From Gammaproteobacteria bacterium (GTDB lineage: Bacteria; Pseudomonadota; Gammaproteobacteria; SZUA-152): DNA of 14,110 nt. Of this stretch, positions 7,125 to 14,110 are shown piece after piece; the first letter of the stretch is position 1, and the number at the start of each line of letters is the position of its first letter. The notes under the pieces were generated by a model. That model searched no databases, was not told the origin of the DNA, and saw only the letters and a list, made by a program, of their open reading frames with translations. The position numbers and the translations under genes were made by a program. The stretch covers positions 1 to 14,110 of the forward strand of contig JAUWVK010000025.1 of assembly GCA_030617485.1 (NCBI GenBank), given 5' to 3'.

Positions 7125-7415
7125 ATGATGAAATTATTTATTACATTGTTATTTTCATTCTGTCTGCTTGGTTGTTCAGCGATTTCCAGTGAAAATAATT
7201 ACAAACAAATTACGCAACCCGATGCTAGAAATATTGCGGGGAAATATTTGAAAAATAATAATTTATTATGGGGCGAACCGACTTCAATTCGAGAATCTCA
7301 CAAGCACTACATCTTCTTTTATCTCACGCCTGATAGTGAAAACAAAAAGGTAGGTGGAAGAATATTGAATATTCATAAGGTTTCTGGTGGTGTGTCGTTA
7401 CCACCTAGGCTTTGA
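7125..7415 (+). CDS. Small predicted lipoprotein, unknown function
   Basis: This 97-residue protein has a type II signal peptide (MMKLFITLLFSFC) and a lipobox LLGC, with the lipidated Cys at residue 17 followed by Ser-Ala. It should therefore be anchored in a membrane, most likely the outer one. The mature part contains DARNIAGKYL, LWGEP and a C-terminal GGRILNIHKVSGGV segment. The WG...GG...K-x-(S/T)-G-G arrangement faintly recalls small NTF2-like or YbbC/YhhH-type proteins, but I do not assign it. ATG 7125 or 7128 is preferred over an upstream in-frame ATG at 7068, because only the former puts a signal peptide at the N-terminus. The gene is markedly AT-rich compared with the flanking thioesterase and argS. 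It interrupts an otherwise housekeeping gene set, which hints at acquisition. Confidence 0.7.
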   Translation: MMKLFITLLFSFCLLGCSAISSENNYKQITQPDARNIAGKYLKNNNLLWGEPTSIRESHKHYIFFYLTPDSENKKVGGRILNIHKVSGGVSLPPRL

Positions 7416-7656
7416 TGCTGGGAAATTCTAATGATCGCTTTCGCTGCAAAGCAGACATTGAGATTTAGGCGGTAAGTTTTGCAGCCTTTCTCCACAAAAA
7501 GAAAAACCCTCTACCCCGCCAAGGCTGAGAATCCGCGTACGCGCCAGAAGCAATAGGCTCCGGAACCACGTACAATCACTCTCTTGTGCCGCAAGCCTCT
7601 ATCAAGGGATAATGCGGCGCTTTTCCAGTAACGTTTTCCAGCAATAAATAGCCAAA
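7416..7656 (+). promoter_or_regulatory. Intergenic region with probable argS promoter
   Basis: This non-coding stretch of about 240 bp carries a plausible sigma-70 promoter: TTGTGC at 7584-7589 and GATAAT at 7608-7613, separated by 18 bp. The -10 matches 5 of 6 consensus bases and the -35 only 3 of 6. TTTTCCAG occurs twice (7621-7628 and 7634-7641) just before the argS start, with no known meaning. I found no clear terminator for the upstream lipoprotein gene. Confidence 0.4.
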
Positions 7657-9429
7657 ATGAAACAACAACTCGCCTCCCTGGTTCAAGCCGCCATTGCCAC
7701 CCTGCAAAGTCAGGGTGTGTTGCCCGCAGACCTAACGCCAAAAATCCAGATTGACCGTGCCCGCGATGCCAGTCATGGCGATTACGCCTGCAATATTGCG
7801 ATGATGCTGGCCAAACCAGCTAAATGTAAGCCTCGCGATCTGGCGGAAAAAATCGTTGCCGCGATGCCGGCCTCTGATCAACTGGAGAAGGTCGACATTG
7901 CCGGCCCGGGTTTTATCAATTTCACGTTGACGGATGCGGCGGGTTTTATGGTGGTGGGCGCGGTGCTGGAAGCGGGCGAGGCTTACGGTCGATCCAACAT
8001 TGGTGACGATAAATCGGTGCAGGTGGAGTTTGTTTCGGCCAACCCCACCGGCCCTTTGCATGTGGGTCACGGTCGTGGCGCGGCCTACGGTGCGGCGGTG
8101 GCGGACCTGCTGGCGGCGGTTGGTTACAAAGTTCATCGTGAATATTATGTTAATGATGCCGGTCGGCAGATGGATATTCTGGCCGCCTCGGTGTGGCTGC
8201 GTTATCTCGATCTGTGCGGTGAAAACGAGAATGATGAATTGCCTTTCCCAGTCAACGGGTACAAGGGCGATTATGTGTGGGACATTGCCGCGACGGTACA
8301 CCGTGAACATGGCGAGGCTTTCCGGCATGCGGCTGGAATCGTGCTCAGTAATTTACCTAAGGATGAATCCGAAGGCGGCGACAAGGAACAATATATCGAT
8401 GCGGTAATTTCCCGCGCCAAAGAGTTACTGGGCGACAAGGGTTACCGGACGGTGTTTGATGCCGGACTCAATAGTATTCTTGAAGATATCCGTCGTGACC
8501 TGGAAGGTTTTGGTGTGGTCTACGAAGAATGGTTTTCCGAGCGTTCCCTTACTGAAACGGGTGCAGTGGGTCGCGCCATTGAACGCCTTAAAGTCGCCAA
8601 CCACCTGTACGAAAAAGACGGCGCCTGGTGGTTCCGTTCTACCGATTTTGATGATGAAAAGGATCGTGTGGTGGTACGCGACAACGGCCAAACCACTTAT
8701 TTTGCGTCGGATATTGCCTATCATATGCAAAAACTGGAGCGCGGTTTTGATCGTGTTATAGACGTGTGGGGTGCCGATCATCATGGCTACGTACCCCGCG
8801 TAAAAGCGGCATTAACAGCACTGGGTGATGACGCAAGTAAGCTTGACGTGTTACTGGTGCAATTTGCAATTTTATATCGTGGCGGTGAGAGGGCACAGAT
8901 GTCCACTCGTTCCGGCGAGTTCGTTACGTTGCGGGAGTTACGCGAAGAAGTGGGCGACGATGCGGCGCGTTTCTTTTACGTGATGCGCAAGTGCGAGCAG
9001 CACATGGATTTTGATATGGACCTGGCCAAGTCACAAAGCAGTGATAATCCGGTGTATTACATTCAGTACGCTCACGCCAGAGTATGCAGTGTGATGCGTC
9101 AGCTTGATGAAAAATCAATTGAGCACGATAGTCAAAACGGCCTGGCTAATCTTGCCGTCCTAACTGAATCTCACGAACAAAGTTTGCTTACCGGTTTATC
9201 TCGTTATCCAGAAATGGTTGAAAGCGCGGCGCTGAATCATGAGCCTCACCAGCTGGCACATTTTCTGCGCGATCTCGCCAACGATTTTCACACTTACTAC
9301 AATGCACACCAATTTTTGGTAGACGATATAGCCCTGCGTGATGCGCGACTGTGTTTGATTCGTGCCACAAGGCAGGTGATCGCCAATGGTCTGGGTTTGT
9401 TAGGCGTGTCAGCGCCAGAGTCGATGTAA
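7657..9429 (+). CDS. argS: Arginyl-tRNA synthetase
   Basis: This 590-residue class I aminoacyl-tRNA synthetase charges tRNA-Arg with arginine. The N-terminal Arg-tRNA additional domain spans roughly residues 1-110 and ends in GPGFINF. The catalytic domain has [19 protein letters not shown], with the HIGH-type motif H135-V-G-H138. The usual KMSKS loop is replaced by QMSTRSG (M415-S416-T417-R418), a divergence common in bacterial Arg[13 protein letters not shown] and the C-terminal anticodon-binding helical domain ([12 protein letters not shown] onward) are present. The length is close to that of E. coli ArgRS (577). The start gives the expected [10 protein letters not shown]-terminus, although no strong Shine-Dalgarno is seen. 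The ftsN-like gene starts 4 nt after its stop, so the two are almost certainly co-transcribed, as in other gammaproteobacteria. Confidence 0.97.
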   Translation: MKQQLASLVQAAIATLQSQGVLPADLTPKIQIDRARDASHGDYACNIAMMLAKPAKCKPRDLAEKIVAAMPASDQLEKVDIAGPGFINFTLTDAAGFMVVGAVLEAGEAYGRSNIGDDKSVQVEFVSANPTGPLHVGHGRGAAYGAAVADLLAAVGYKVHREYYVNDAGRQMDILAASVWLRYLDLCGENENDELPFPVNGYKGDYVWDIAATVHREHGEAFRHAAGIVLSNLPKDESEGGDKEQYIDAVISRAKELLGDKGYRTVFDAGLNSILEDIRRDLEGFGVVYEEWFSERSLTETGAVGRAIERLKVANHLYEKDGAWWFRSTDFDDEKDRVVVRDNGQTTYFASDIAYHMQKLERGFDRVIDVWGADHHGYVPRVKAALTALGDDASKLDVLLVQFAILYRGGERAQMSTRSGEFVTLRELREEVGDDAARFFYVMRKCEQHMDFDMDLAKSQSSDNPVYYIQYAHARVCSVMRQLDEKSIEHDSQNGLANLAVLTESHEQSLLTGLSRYPEMVESAALNHEPHQLAHFLRDLANDFHTYYNAHQFLVDDIALRDARLCLIRATRQVIANGLGLLGVSAPESM

Positions 9430-9433
9430 GAAA

Positions 9434-10036
9434 ATGGCAAAAGATTACAAAAATACTTCCAGGCGTAAGAGTAAAAAAACCAAAGTAACACCCGGTTGGG
9501 TGTGGATGCTGGGCGGTTTGGCTATCGGTTTGTTCGTCGCCTTGCTGGTTTATCTGCTGGATAACCCAATAGAAATGAAAAAGGGAGAAAATAAACCCGC
9601 GCCTGTGATAGACAAAAGTCGTACTGCTATTGCTGAACAGAAAACTTCTCAACAGAAGGATGCCCTAGCACAAAAACCACGCTTCGACTTTTACAACCTG
9701 TTGCCTGAAATGGAAGTGTTTATTCCCGAGCAGGAAATTGCTGCCGAGCGAGAAAAAAGCAGTAGTGGTGAAACGGTGGTGTATGACCTGCAGGTAGGTT
9801 CATTTCGTCAGTTTGAAGATGCCGACCGTTTGCGCGCCAAACTGGCGCTGATGAGTTTTGAGTCACACATCCAGCGCATCACTATCAATGGTAACTACAA
9901 TCGTGAACAAACCTGGCACCGGGTCCGGGTTGGGCCGTTTACAAGCGCCCGGGAGATGGGAAAAGTCCGCAATCGATTGCGAAAGCAGGCCTTTGATCCT
10001 ATTGTCCTGAAGACGGTTCTTAAACCCAAGAACTAG
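9434..10036 (+). CDS. ftsN: FtsN-like cell-division protein with SPOR domain
   Basis: This 200-residue bitopic membrane protein has a basic cytoplasmic N-terminus (MAKDYKNTSRRKSKK), the region by which FtsN contacts FtsA. One transmembrane helix covers about 21-43 (GWVWMLGGLAIGLFVALLVYLL). A short periplasmic linker follows, then a C-terminal SPOR domain at about 115-197 (YDLQVGSFRQFEDADRLRAKL to TWHRVRVGPF). The SPOR domain binds denuded septal peptidoglycan. FtsN triggers constriction through FtsQLB/FtsWI. Position directly after argS is the classic ftsN location. It is much shorter than E. coli FtsN (319 residues), mainly in the linker. The essential activating segment should lie around residues 70-100 but is not obvious. 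Another SPOR protein role is possible, but the context favours FtsN. Confidence 0.87.
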   Translation: MAKDYKNTSRRKSKKTKVTPGWVWMLGGLAIGLFVALLVYLLDNPIEMKKGENKPAPVIDKSRTAIAEQKTSQQKDALAQKPRFDFYNLLPEMEVFIPEQEIAAEREKSSSGETVVYDLQVGSFRQFEDADRLRAKLALMSFESHIQRITINGNYNREQTWHRVRVGPFTSAREMGKVRNRLRKQAFDPIVLKTVLKPKN

Positions 10037-10277
10037 CGATATTCAGGGACTTTGTTCCCATTTCCTCATGGCCTTGAGGCCTGGCTCCAATTGACTCTGT
10101 GATTCCTGTCACAGTATCTCTATCTCTCTGTTTTTAAACTCACTTACTGAGAAATCAGAGTAAACCTTCCGTCATGCCTGCCGTTACTATACTAAGAGAT
10201 GTGCCGCGTTAATCTGTGGGAGAGATTGCGCTTTTTACCACCATTTTTTACTACATTTAGGCCCGTTAAAACAGAAT
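10037..10277 (+). promoter_or_regulatory. Intergenic regulatory region before the giant cNMP-binding gene
   Basis: This non-coding stretch of about 240 bp contains a small hairpin GGCCT-TG-AGGCC at 10070-10081, which has no T tract after it. A CRP/Vfr-like palindrome is annotated separately. A possible extended -10, TATACT, lies at 10188-10193 with only a poor -35 (TTCCGT, 10167-10172). A weak -35 would be compatible with an activator-dependent promoter. No strong Shine-Dalgarno precedes the ATG at 10278. I see no clear terminator for ftsN. Confidence 0.4.
10097..10114. promoter_or_regulatory. CRP/Vfr-like palindromic binding site (TGTGA-N6-TCACA)
   Basis: CTGTGA at 10097-10102 and TCACAG at 10109-10114 form a perfect 6+6 palindrome around TTCCTG. 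The core TGTGA-N6-TCACA is the exact CRP half-site spacing. It is centred about 85-95 bp upstream of the start point implied by the -10 at 10188, a position compatible with class I activation. It could instead be a chance hairpin. The coincidence with a cyclic-nucleotide-binding gene downstream makes it notable. Confidence 0.45.
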
Positions 10278-13200
10278 ATGAGCGCTGCCAAACAATTACT
10301 TGATCATAAACTACTCAGATCGTTATCACCCCTGTGTGATTTGACGCCGGATATGCTGACTGAGTTGAGCGCTAAATCACGCCTGGAGGAAGTGGCATCC
10401 GGAGTGACTGTTTTTTCTATCGGTGAGCGGGATCACCGCACGCTATATCTTATTGCTGGGAAGCTGGAGTTAACTGACGCCAGTGGCCGAACCACCAGGC
10501 TGGCCGCGAATACTAAACAGGCTCGCCAGCCGTTAGATCAGGAAAAACCTCGTACCGTTACAGCTATTTCAATTGGTGCGGTCACCTTGCTTAACATCGA
10601 TACCAGTCTGCTGGATATGTTGGTTAACTGGGGTAGCAACCAGACGTATGAGGTTTCTAATTTAGATGTGTCAGAGGAAGAAGAAACGGACTGGATGAGC
10701 CGGTTTCTGCAATCCAAGGTTTTCCTGAAACTGCGCGCCGAAAATATTCAGGCGATGATGATGCGCATGGAGGAAGTATCTGTGCGTGCCAACGATATCA
10801 TCATAAAGCAAGGTGATATCGATGAAAATTATTACATTATTGCCAAGGGCAAGGCCAAGGTTGCTCGTCGGGTATCTCCTGATGCGCCATTAATGAAGCT
10901 TGCCGTACTGACTGCAGGCAGCGGTTTTGGTGAAGAGGCATTAATAGCAAACAGTAAACGAAATGCTACCGTTGTGATGATGGAAGATGGCAAGCTTATG
11001 CGGCTGTCTAAAGATGATTTCATAAGCCTGTTAATTACTCCCGTGTTGCAATATGTAACCTATGATGAAGCGAAAGCCATGGATGCCCCAGATGTGGAAT
11101 GGCTGGATGTTCGCAAGCTGGATGAATTTTCTCGCGGTAGTTTGCCCGGTGCAAAAAATACACCGGTGACTGAATTGCGCCTTGGTCTACGCAAACTAAA
11201 TAAGCTTCACAAGTATATTGTTTTCAGTGAGACCGATGATCGTGCAGCAGCAGCTGTTTTTTTGCTTAATCAAAATGGTCTGGACGCCTATGTGTTGAAG
11301 GATGGCCTGGCCAAAGTTCCTAAATCGGCACAAAAAACTGCGCTACAAAAACAACAAACACCCACAGTAGATGTAGATGACGATGAGCCAATCACTGATG
11401 TTAGTAAGTGGCAAAAAAGTCCTGTTGTCAAAATGCCTGCTAATACGGAAGCTGCAGCCAGGCAGCGTGTAGAAGAGGAAATAAAACGTACTCAAGCTGC
11501 AGATCTGGCGAGGAAGCAGGCCAGCGAAGAAGTTGCTCGCCTCAAGGCCGAGGTTGTAGCATCTCGCAAACGAGCTGAAGAAGAAGCCAAAAAGGCAGCA
11601 AAAAAGGCTCAAACCGAGGCTGAAAAGGATGCGGCTGAAAAGCGTGCTGAAGCAGTGGCGCAAGAACGAGCCAGGAGCGAAGAGGCGCTGAAGCGTGCAG
11701 AGGCTGAAGCGGCAAGAGCAAAAATGGCTGCTGTGGCAAAACAGAATGCAGAGAAAGAAATTGAGCGTCTTAAGCAAGAGGCAACCAGGTCGCGCCAGGA
11801 ATCAGAAGAACAGGCTCGACGAATGGCGGCTAATGCAAAAAAAGAAGCAGAAACTGAAATTATTCGCCTTAAAGCTGAGGCAGTAGTAGCGCGCGATAGT
11901 GCAGCCAACCAGGCCAAACTGGCGGCGGATCAGGCTCGATCAGAAACAGAACGTAATCTCGCGGAGCAACAATCACAGGAAAGTGCTCGCTACCAGGGGG
12001 AGATGGAAGAGGCCTTACAGCGGGCAGAAGTTGAAGCCATGCGTGCAGAGCAATCCGAGTCGGCACGTCGTGCGGCTGAAAAAGAAACCGAACAAATGCG
12101 TGCTCAGGCTTCAAAAGCGCAACAGGAAATGGAACAGCAGACTCGTTTGGCTGCTGACCAGGCACGCTCAGAGGCAGAGCGCAAAGCTTCTCAACAGCGT
12201 GCTGAAGAACTTGCCGCCAAGCAACAGGAAATTGAGAATGCCATGAGTGCAGCTGAGTCGGAATCGGCACGAGCTCAGGCAGCGGAAAATGAGGTCGAAC
12301 GACTTAGAAATCAGGCTGATGAAGCTCGGCAGCAGGCTGAGTCTCAGGCTCGTCTGGCGGCGGATGCAGCGCGTTCTGAGGCAGAACGTGAAATGTCAGC
12401 TCAGCGTTCACAGGATATGGCACGTCTTCAGGAAGAACGTGAGGCGCTGGCAGCGCGCGCCGAGGATGAGGCGGTTCGTGCTCGAGCGGCTGATGAGGCA
12501 CGTTTACAGGCTGAGGCAGAAATTCAACGGCTAAAAGTGGAAGCAGAAGTTTCGCGCATGCAATTGGAAGAGCAGGCACAGCGCGTAGCCGATGCTGCAA
12601 GAGGTGAAACTGAGCGTGAATCTGCTCGGGCAAAAACTGCCGAAGCGGCTCGTTTGCAGGCAGAATCGGAATTGGAACGACTGGCTGCTGAGGTTGCGCA
12701 AATTCGTCTGGAGGTGAAGGCTCAGGCAAATGTGGCTAAAGACCAGGACCGTACGGAAGCGGAGCGTGAAGAGGCTTATGTGCAGGCAGAAGTTTTGGCC
12801 GAACAGCAAAAACAGACTGAGGCTATTGCGCGTCAGGCAGAAGAAGAAGCTGAACGAGCACAGATGGCTGATGAGGCCAGGCAACGTGCAGAAAATGAGA
12901 TTGCACGTCGGGAACAGGAAGCAGCGGAAGCAGCGCGTCGGGCTGAAGAAGAAGCGCAGCGTGCCCAGGAGGCAGCAGATGCGCATCGCAAGCTGGAACA
13001 GGAGCTGGTACAGCTGCGTGCAGAGGCGGAAGCTGCTCAGTCGTTAGAAGATGAAGCAGAAATTCAAAAACAGGAAGAGGCTAAGGCCGCCGAGGCTGAT
13101 GAGATTGCGCGTAAGGCAGCTGAAGAAGCGGAGCAGGCCAAAGTTAACGCTGAAAAAATGCGCCAGCAGGCTGAAGAAGATATCAAACGCCTTAAAGCGC

Positions 13201-14110
13201 AGGCTGAAGCTGCACGCATCCAGGCAGAAATTGAGGTTAAGCGATCAATCGCTGCAGCACGACGGGAAGTTGATCCTAATGCTATCAAGAAAAAAGTGCT
13301 GGCCAAAATGCAGGCGAAAGCAGATTTGGCAGCCGGGCCTAAAGGTAATTCACCCAGCGAGGTCGCTCAGCGAACACGGGCAGCTCGTTTAGCCCGTGAG
13401 TCACGCGAAGCGGGCCTTGAATCGCTAATTAGTGATGATGGTGATGACCTGGAGTCATTTTTTGGCAACGATGATGTCGTCGATCCAGATTCCAACGTTA
13501 ATTCAGCAGGCGAAAAAGCCCAGCGTATGCGCGCTCTGCAAGCAGCAAAGGAATCTGCGAGTGTTGATGAAAGTGTCGATAATATTACGGACAACGATAA
13601 TCTTATCGATCCAACAGAAGTGTTGAATGTTGATGAAGAAGAGCAAAAACGTCACTGGGGATCTGATGATCATGCCTGGGAAGCTGCTGTAGGACATCGG
13701 AAAGATCCTAATGTTGAGCGCTATGACGGTAAGTTACCGGAAGGTCTTGGGAAGGAACAACAAAAACCGGAACCTTCAACACCTAAGGTTGAAGCAGAGC
13801 CACCGAGGGAAAAGGCTGAAGAAAAAATTGTAATAGATTCTGGTACGCCAAAATATGAAGTGCAGGACGTAGATCGAAGCATCCGCCCGCAAGTGGTTAA
13901 ACCTGTAGGGAAACCTGTCAGGGAATCTGGCGGTAAGGGTAAGCTTGTAATAGGAAGTTTGATAGTGATTGTCGCCGTTGCTACAGGCGGCTGGTTTTAT
14001 GCGCAGGACGAGAGTGCGCCAAAAGAGTTGAAACAGGTTGTTGAAATGAGCGCAGAATCTCTATCGGGGTTAAAAGAAAAAATTGCTGAAACGATAAAGC
14101 AAATTAGTGA
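10278..14110 (+). CDS. Giant membrane-anchored coiled-coil protein with two cNMP-binding-like domains and a rhodanese-like domain (3' end outside window)
   Basis: I read 1277 codons without a stop to the window edge. Residues 10-115 are a degenerate cyclic-nucleotide-binding domain: YLIAGKLEL is kept but the phosphate-binding cassette is missing. Residues 149-255 are a canonical one: IIKQGDIDENYYIIAKGKAK, then FGEEALIANSKRNATV with E219 and R228 at the spacing seen in cAMP-binding proteins. Residues 262-360 are rhodanese-like (WLDVRKLDEFSRGSLPGA). The active-site loop starts with S317 instead of Cys but keeps R322, so it is probably non-catalytic. Residues about 390-995 are Ala/Glu/Arg/Gln-rich coiled coil. 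Residues 1000-1210 are acidic and probably disordered. One transmembrane helix spans 1223-1242, with Lys before and Asp/Glu after it, implying N-in/C-out. Inference: a cAMP- or cGMP-responsive scaffold on the inner membrane. The periplasmic C-terminus, and so the full role, is not visible. Confidence 0.88.
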   Translation, partial: MSAAKQLLDHKLLRSLSPLCDLTPDMLTELSAKSRLEEVASGVTVFSIGERDHRTLYLIAGKLELTDASGRTTRLAANTKQARQPLDQEKPRTVTAISIGAVTLLNIDTSLLDMLVNWGSNQTYEVSNLDVSEEEETDWMSRFLQSKVFLKLRAENIQAMMMRMEEVSVRANDIIIKQGDIDENYYIIAKGKAKVARRVSPDAPLMKLAVLTAGSGFGEEALIANSKRNATVVMMEDGKLMRLSKDDFISLLITPVLQYVTYDEAKAMDAPDVEWLDVRKLDEFSRGSLPGAKNTPVTELRLGLRKLNKLHKYIVFSETDDRAAAAVFLLNQNGLDAYVLKDGLAKVPKSAQKTALQKQQTPTVDVDDDEPITDVSKWQKSPVVKMPANTEAAARQRVEEEIKRTQAADLARKQASEEVARLKAEVVASRKRAEEEAKKAAKKAQTEAEKDAAEKRAEAVAQERARSEEALKRAEAEAARAKMAAVAKQNAEKEIERLKQEATRSRQESEEQARRMAANAKKEAETEIIRLKAEAVVARDSAANQAKLAADQARSETERNLAEQQSQESARYQGEMEEALQRAEVEAMRAEQSESARRAAEKETEQMRAQASKAQQEMEQQTRLAADQARSEAERKASQQRAEELAAKQQEIENAMSAAESESARAQAAENEVERLRNQADEARQQAESQARLAADAARSEAEREMSAQRSQDMARLQEEREALAARAEDEAVRARAADEARLQAEAEIQRLKVEAEVSRMQLEEQAQRVADAARGETERESARAKTAEAARLQAESELERLAAEVAQIRLEVKAQANVAKDQDRTEAEREEAYVQAEVLAEQQKQTEAIARQAEEEAERAQMADEARQRAENEIARREQEAAEAARRAEEEAQRAQEAADAHRKLEQELVQLRAEAEAAQSLEDEAEIQKQEEAKAAEADEIARKAAEEAEQAKVNAEKMRQQAEEDIKRLKAQAEAARIQAEIEVKRSIAAARREVDPNAIKKKVLAKMQAKADLAAGPKGNSPSEVAQRTRAARLARESREAGLESLISDDGDDLESFFGNDDVVDPDSNVNSAGEKAQRMRALQAAKESASVDESVDNITDNDNLIDPTEVLNVDEEEQKRHWGSDDHAWEAAVGHRKDPNVERYDGKLPEGLGKEQQKPEPSTPKVEAEPPREKAEEKIVIDSGTPKYEVQDVDRSIRPQVVKPVGKPVRESGGKGKLVIGSLIVIVAVATGGWFYAQDESAPKELKQVVEMSAESLSGLKEKIAETIKQIS
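11910..11954 (+). repeat. Coiled-coil repeat motif copy 1 (residues 545-559)
   Basis: It encodes QAKLAADQARSETER. Related 15-residue copies begin 76, 145 and 221 residues later in the same frame. The codons differ synonymously between copies, so the protein sequence rather than recent DNA duplication has been conserved. Confidence 0.7.
12138..12182 (+). repeat. Coiled-coil repeat motif copy 2 (residues 621-635)
   Basis: It encodes QTRLAADQARSEAER. It differs from copy 1 at three residues and begins 76 residues after it. Confidence 0.7.
12345..12389 (+). repeat. Coiled-coil repeat motif copy 3 (residues 690-704)
   Basis: It encodes QARLAADAARSEAER. It begins 69 residues after copy 2, exactly one heptad less than the 76-residue spacing elsewhere. 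Confidence 0.7.
12573..12617 (+). repeat. Coiled-coil repeat motif copy 4, diverged (residues 766-780)
   Basis: It encodes QAQRVADAARGETER, the most divergent copy, and begins 76 residues after copy 3. Confidence 0.55.

Larger units (their letters stand above)
11446..13262 (+). other. Segment encoding a coiled coil of about 600 residues
   Basis: Residues about 390-995 are dominated by Ala, Glu, Arg, Gln and Lys with almost no Pro, Gly, Trp or Cys. This is typical of a long continuous alpha-helical coiled coil of TolA or SMC-hinge-arm style. At about 1.5 Å per residue a straight helix this long would span on the order of 90 nm. The compositional bias also produces several long spurious reading frames in the other five frames, which I do not annotate. 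Confidence 0.85.

Noticed and set aside
7732..8328. 198-residue minus-strand frame opposite argS
   Set aside because: It lies wholly antisense to well-conserved ArgS catalytic sequence, shows no family features and has no ribosome binding site.
10046..10081. Hairpins GGGAC/GTTCCC and GGCCT/AGGCC as a rho-independent terminator after ftsN
   Set aside because: Stems are short or bulged and neither is followed by a T tract, so termination is not supported.
11343..13306. Long open frames on the minus strand and in other plus-strand frames across the coiled-coil region
   Set aside because: They are produced by the biased Ala/Glu/Arg/Gln codons of the giant gene. They are Leu/Phe/Ser- or Pro/Leu-rich, lack ribosome sites and have no recognisable domains, while the main frame is continuous and has clear domains.
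1..14110. CRISPR arrays, tRNA/rRNA genes, insertion sequences and prophage genes
   Set aside because: No regularly spaced direct repeats, cloverleaf sequences, transposase motifs or phage proteins were seen on either strand by reading.

Overview
The window reads as ordinary chromosomal DNA from a gammaproteobacterium. The evidence is the conserved priA / argS / ftsN neighbourhood, a YciA-type thioesterase, and a short nth-DUF1841 operon. I could not place it in an order or genus. I saw no rRNA, tRNA, CRISPR array, transposase or phage gene.

Layout. (1) Positions 1-2687, plus strand: a complete bufferin (copper-buffering RiPP) operon. It has an 88-aa DUF2282/BufA1 precursor with a signal peptide and four cysteines, a DUF692/MNIO enzyme (BufB), a DUF2063 partner protein (BufC) that overlaps bufB by 17 nt, and a DoxX-family membrane protein. 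(2) Positions 2712-3782, minus strand: a DUF1841 protein and endonuclease III (nth), convergent with the bufferin operon. (3) About 3783-4399: an AT-rich divergent intergenic region with an unusual cluster of DnaA-box-like 9-mers, including two perfect TTATCCACA boxes arranged as an inverted repeat. (4) Positions 4400-10036, plus strand: priA, a hotdog acyl-CoA thioesterase, a small AT-rich lipoprotein, argS, and a short FtsN-like SPOR protein. (5) Position 10278 to the window edge, plus strand: a giant open reading frame of at least 1277 codons with no stop, running off the window.

The giant gene is the most striking object. It encodes a degenerate and then a canonical cyclic-nucleotide-binding domain, a rhodanese-like domain whose catalytic Cys is Ser, about 600 residues of Ala/Glu/Arg/Gln-rich coiled coil with a recurring 15-residue motif, an acidic disordered stretch, and one transmembrane helix at about residues 1223-1242. 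The C-terminal part is cut off by the window end. It looks like an inner-membrane cyclic-nucleotide-responsive scaffold. A CRP/Vfr-like palindrome (TGTGA-N6-TCACA) lies about 170 bp upstream of its start.

How the genes work together. The bufferin genes form one functional unit: precursor, maturation enzyme with partner, and membrane protein. nth and priA both serve DNA repair and replication restart, and they diverge from the DnaA-box cluster, which may be an origin or a DnaA-titrating or regulatory element. argS and ftsN are adjacent, 4 nt apart, in housekeeping order.
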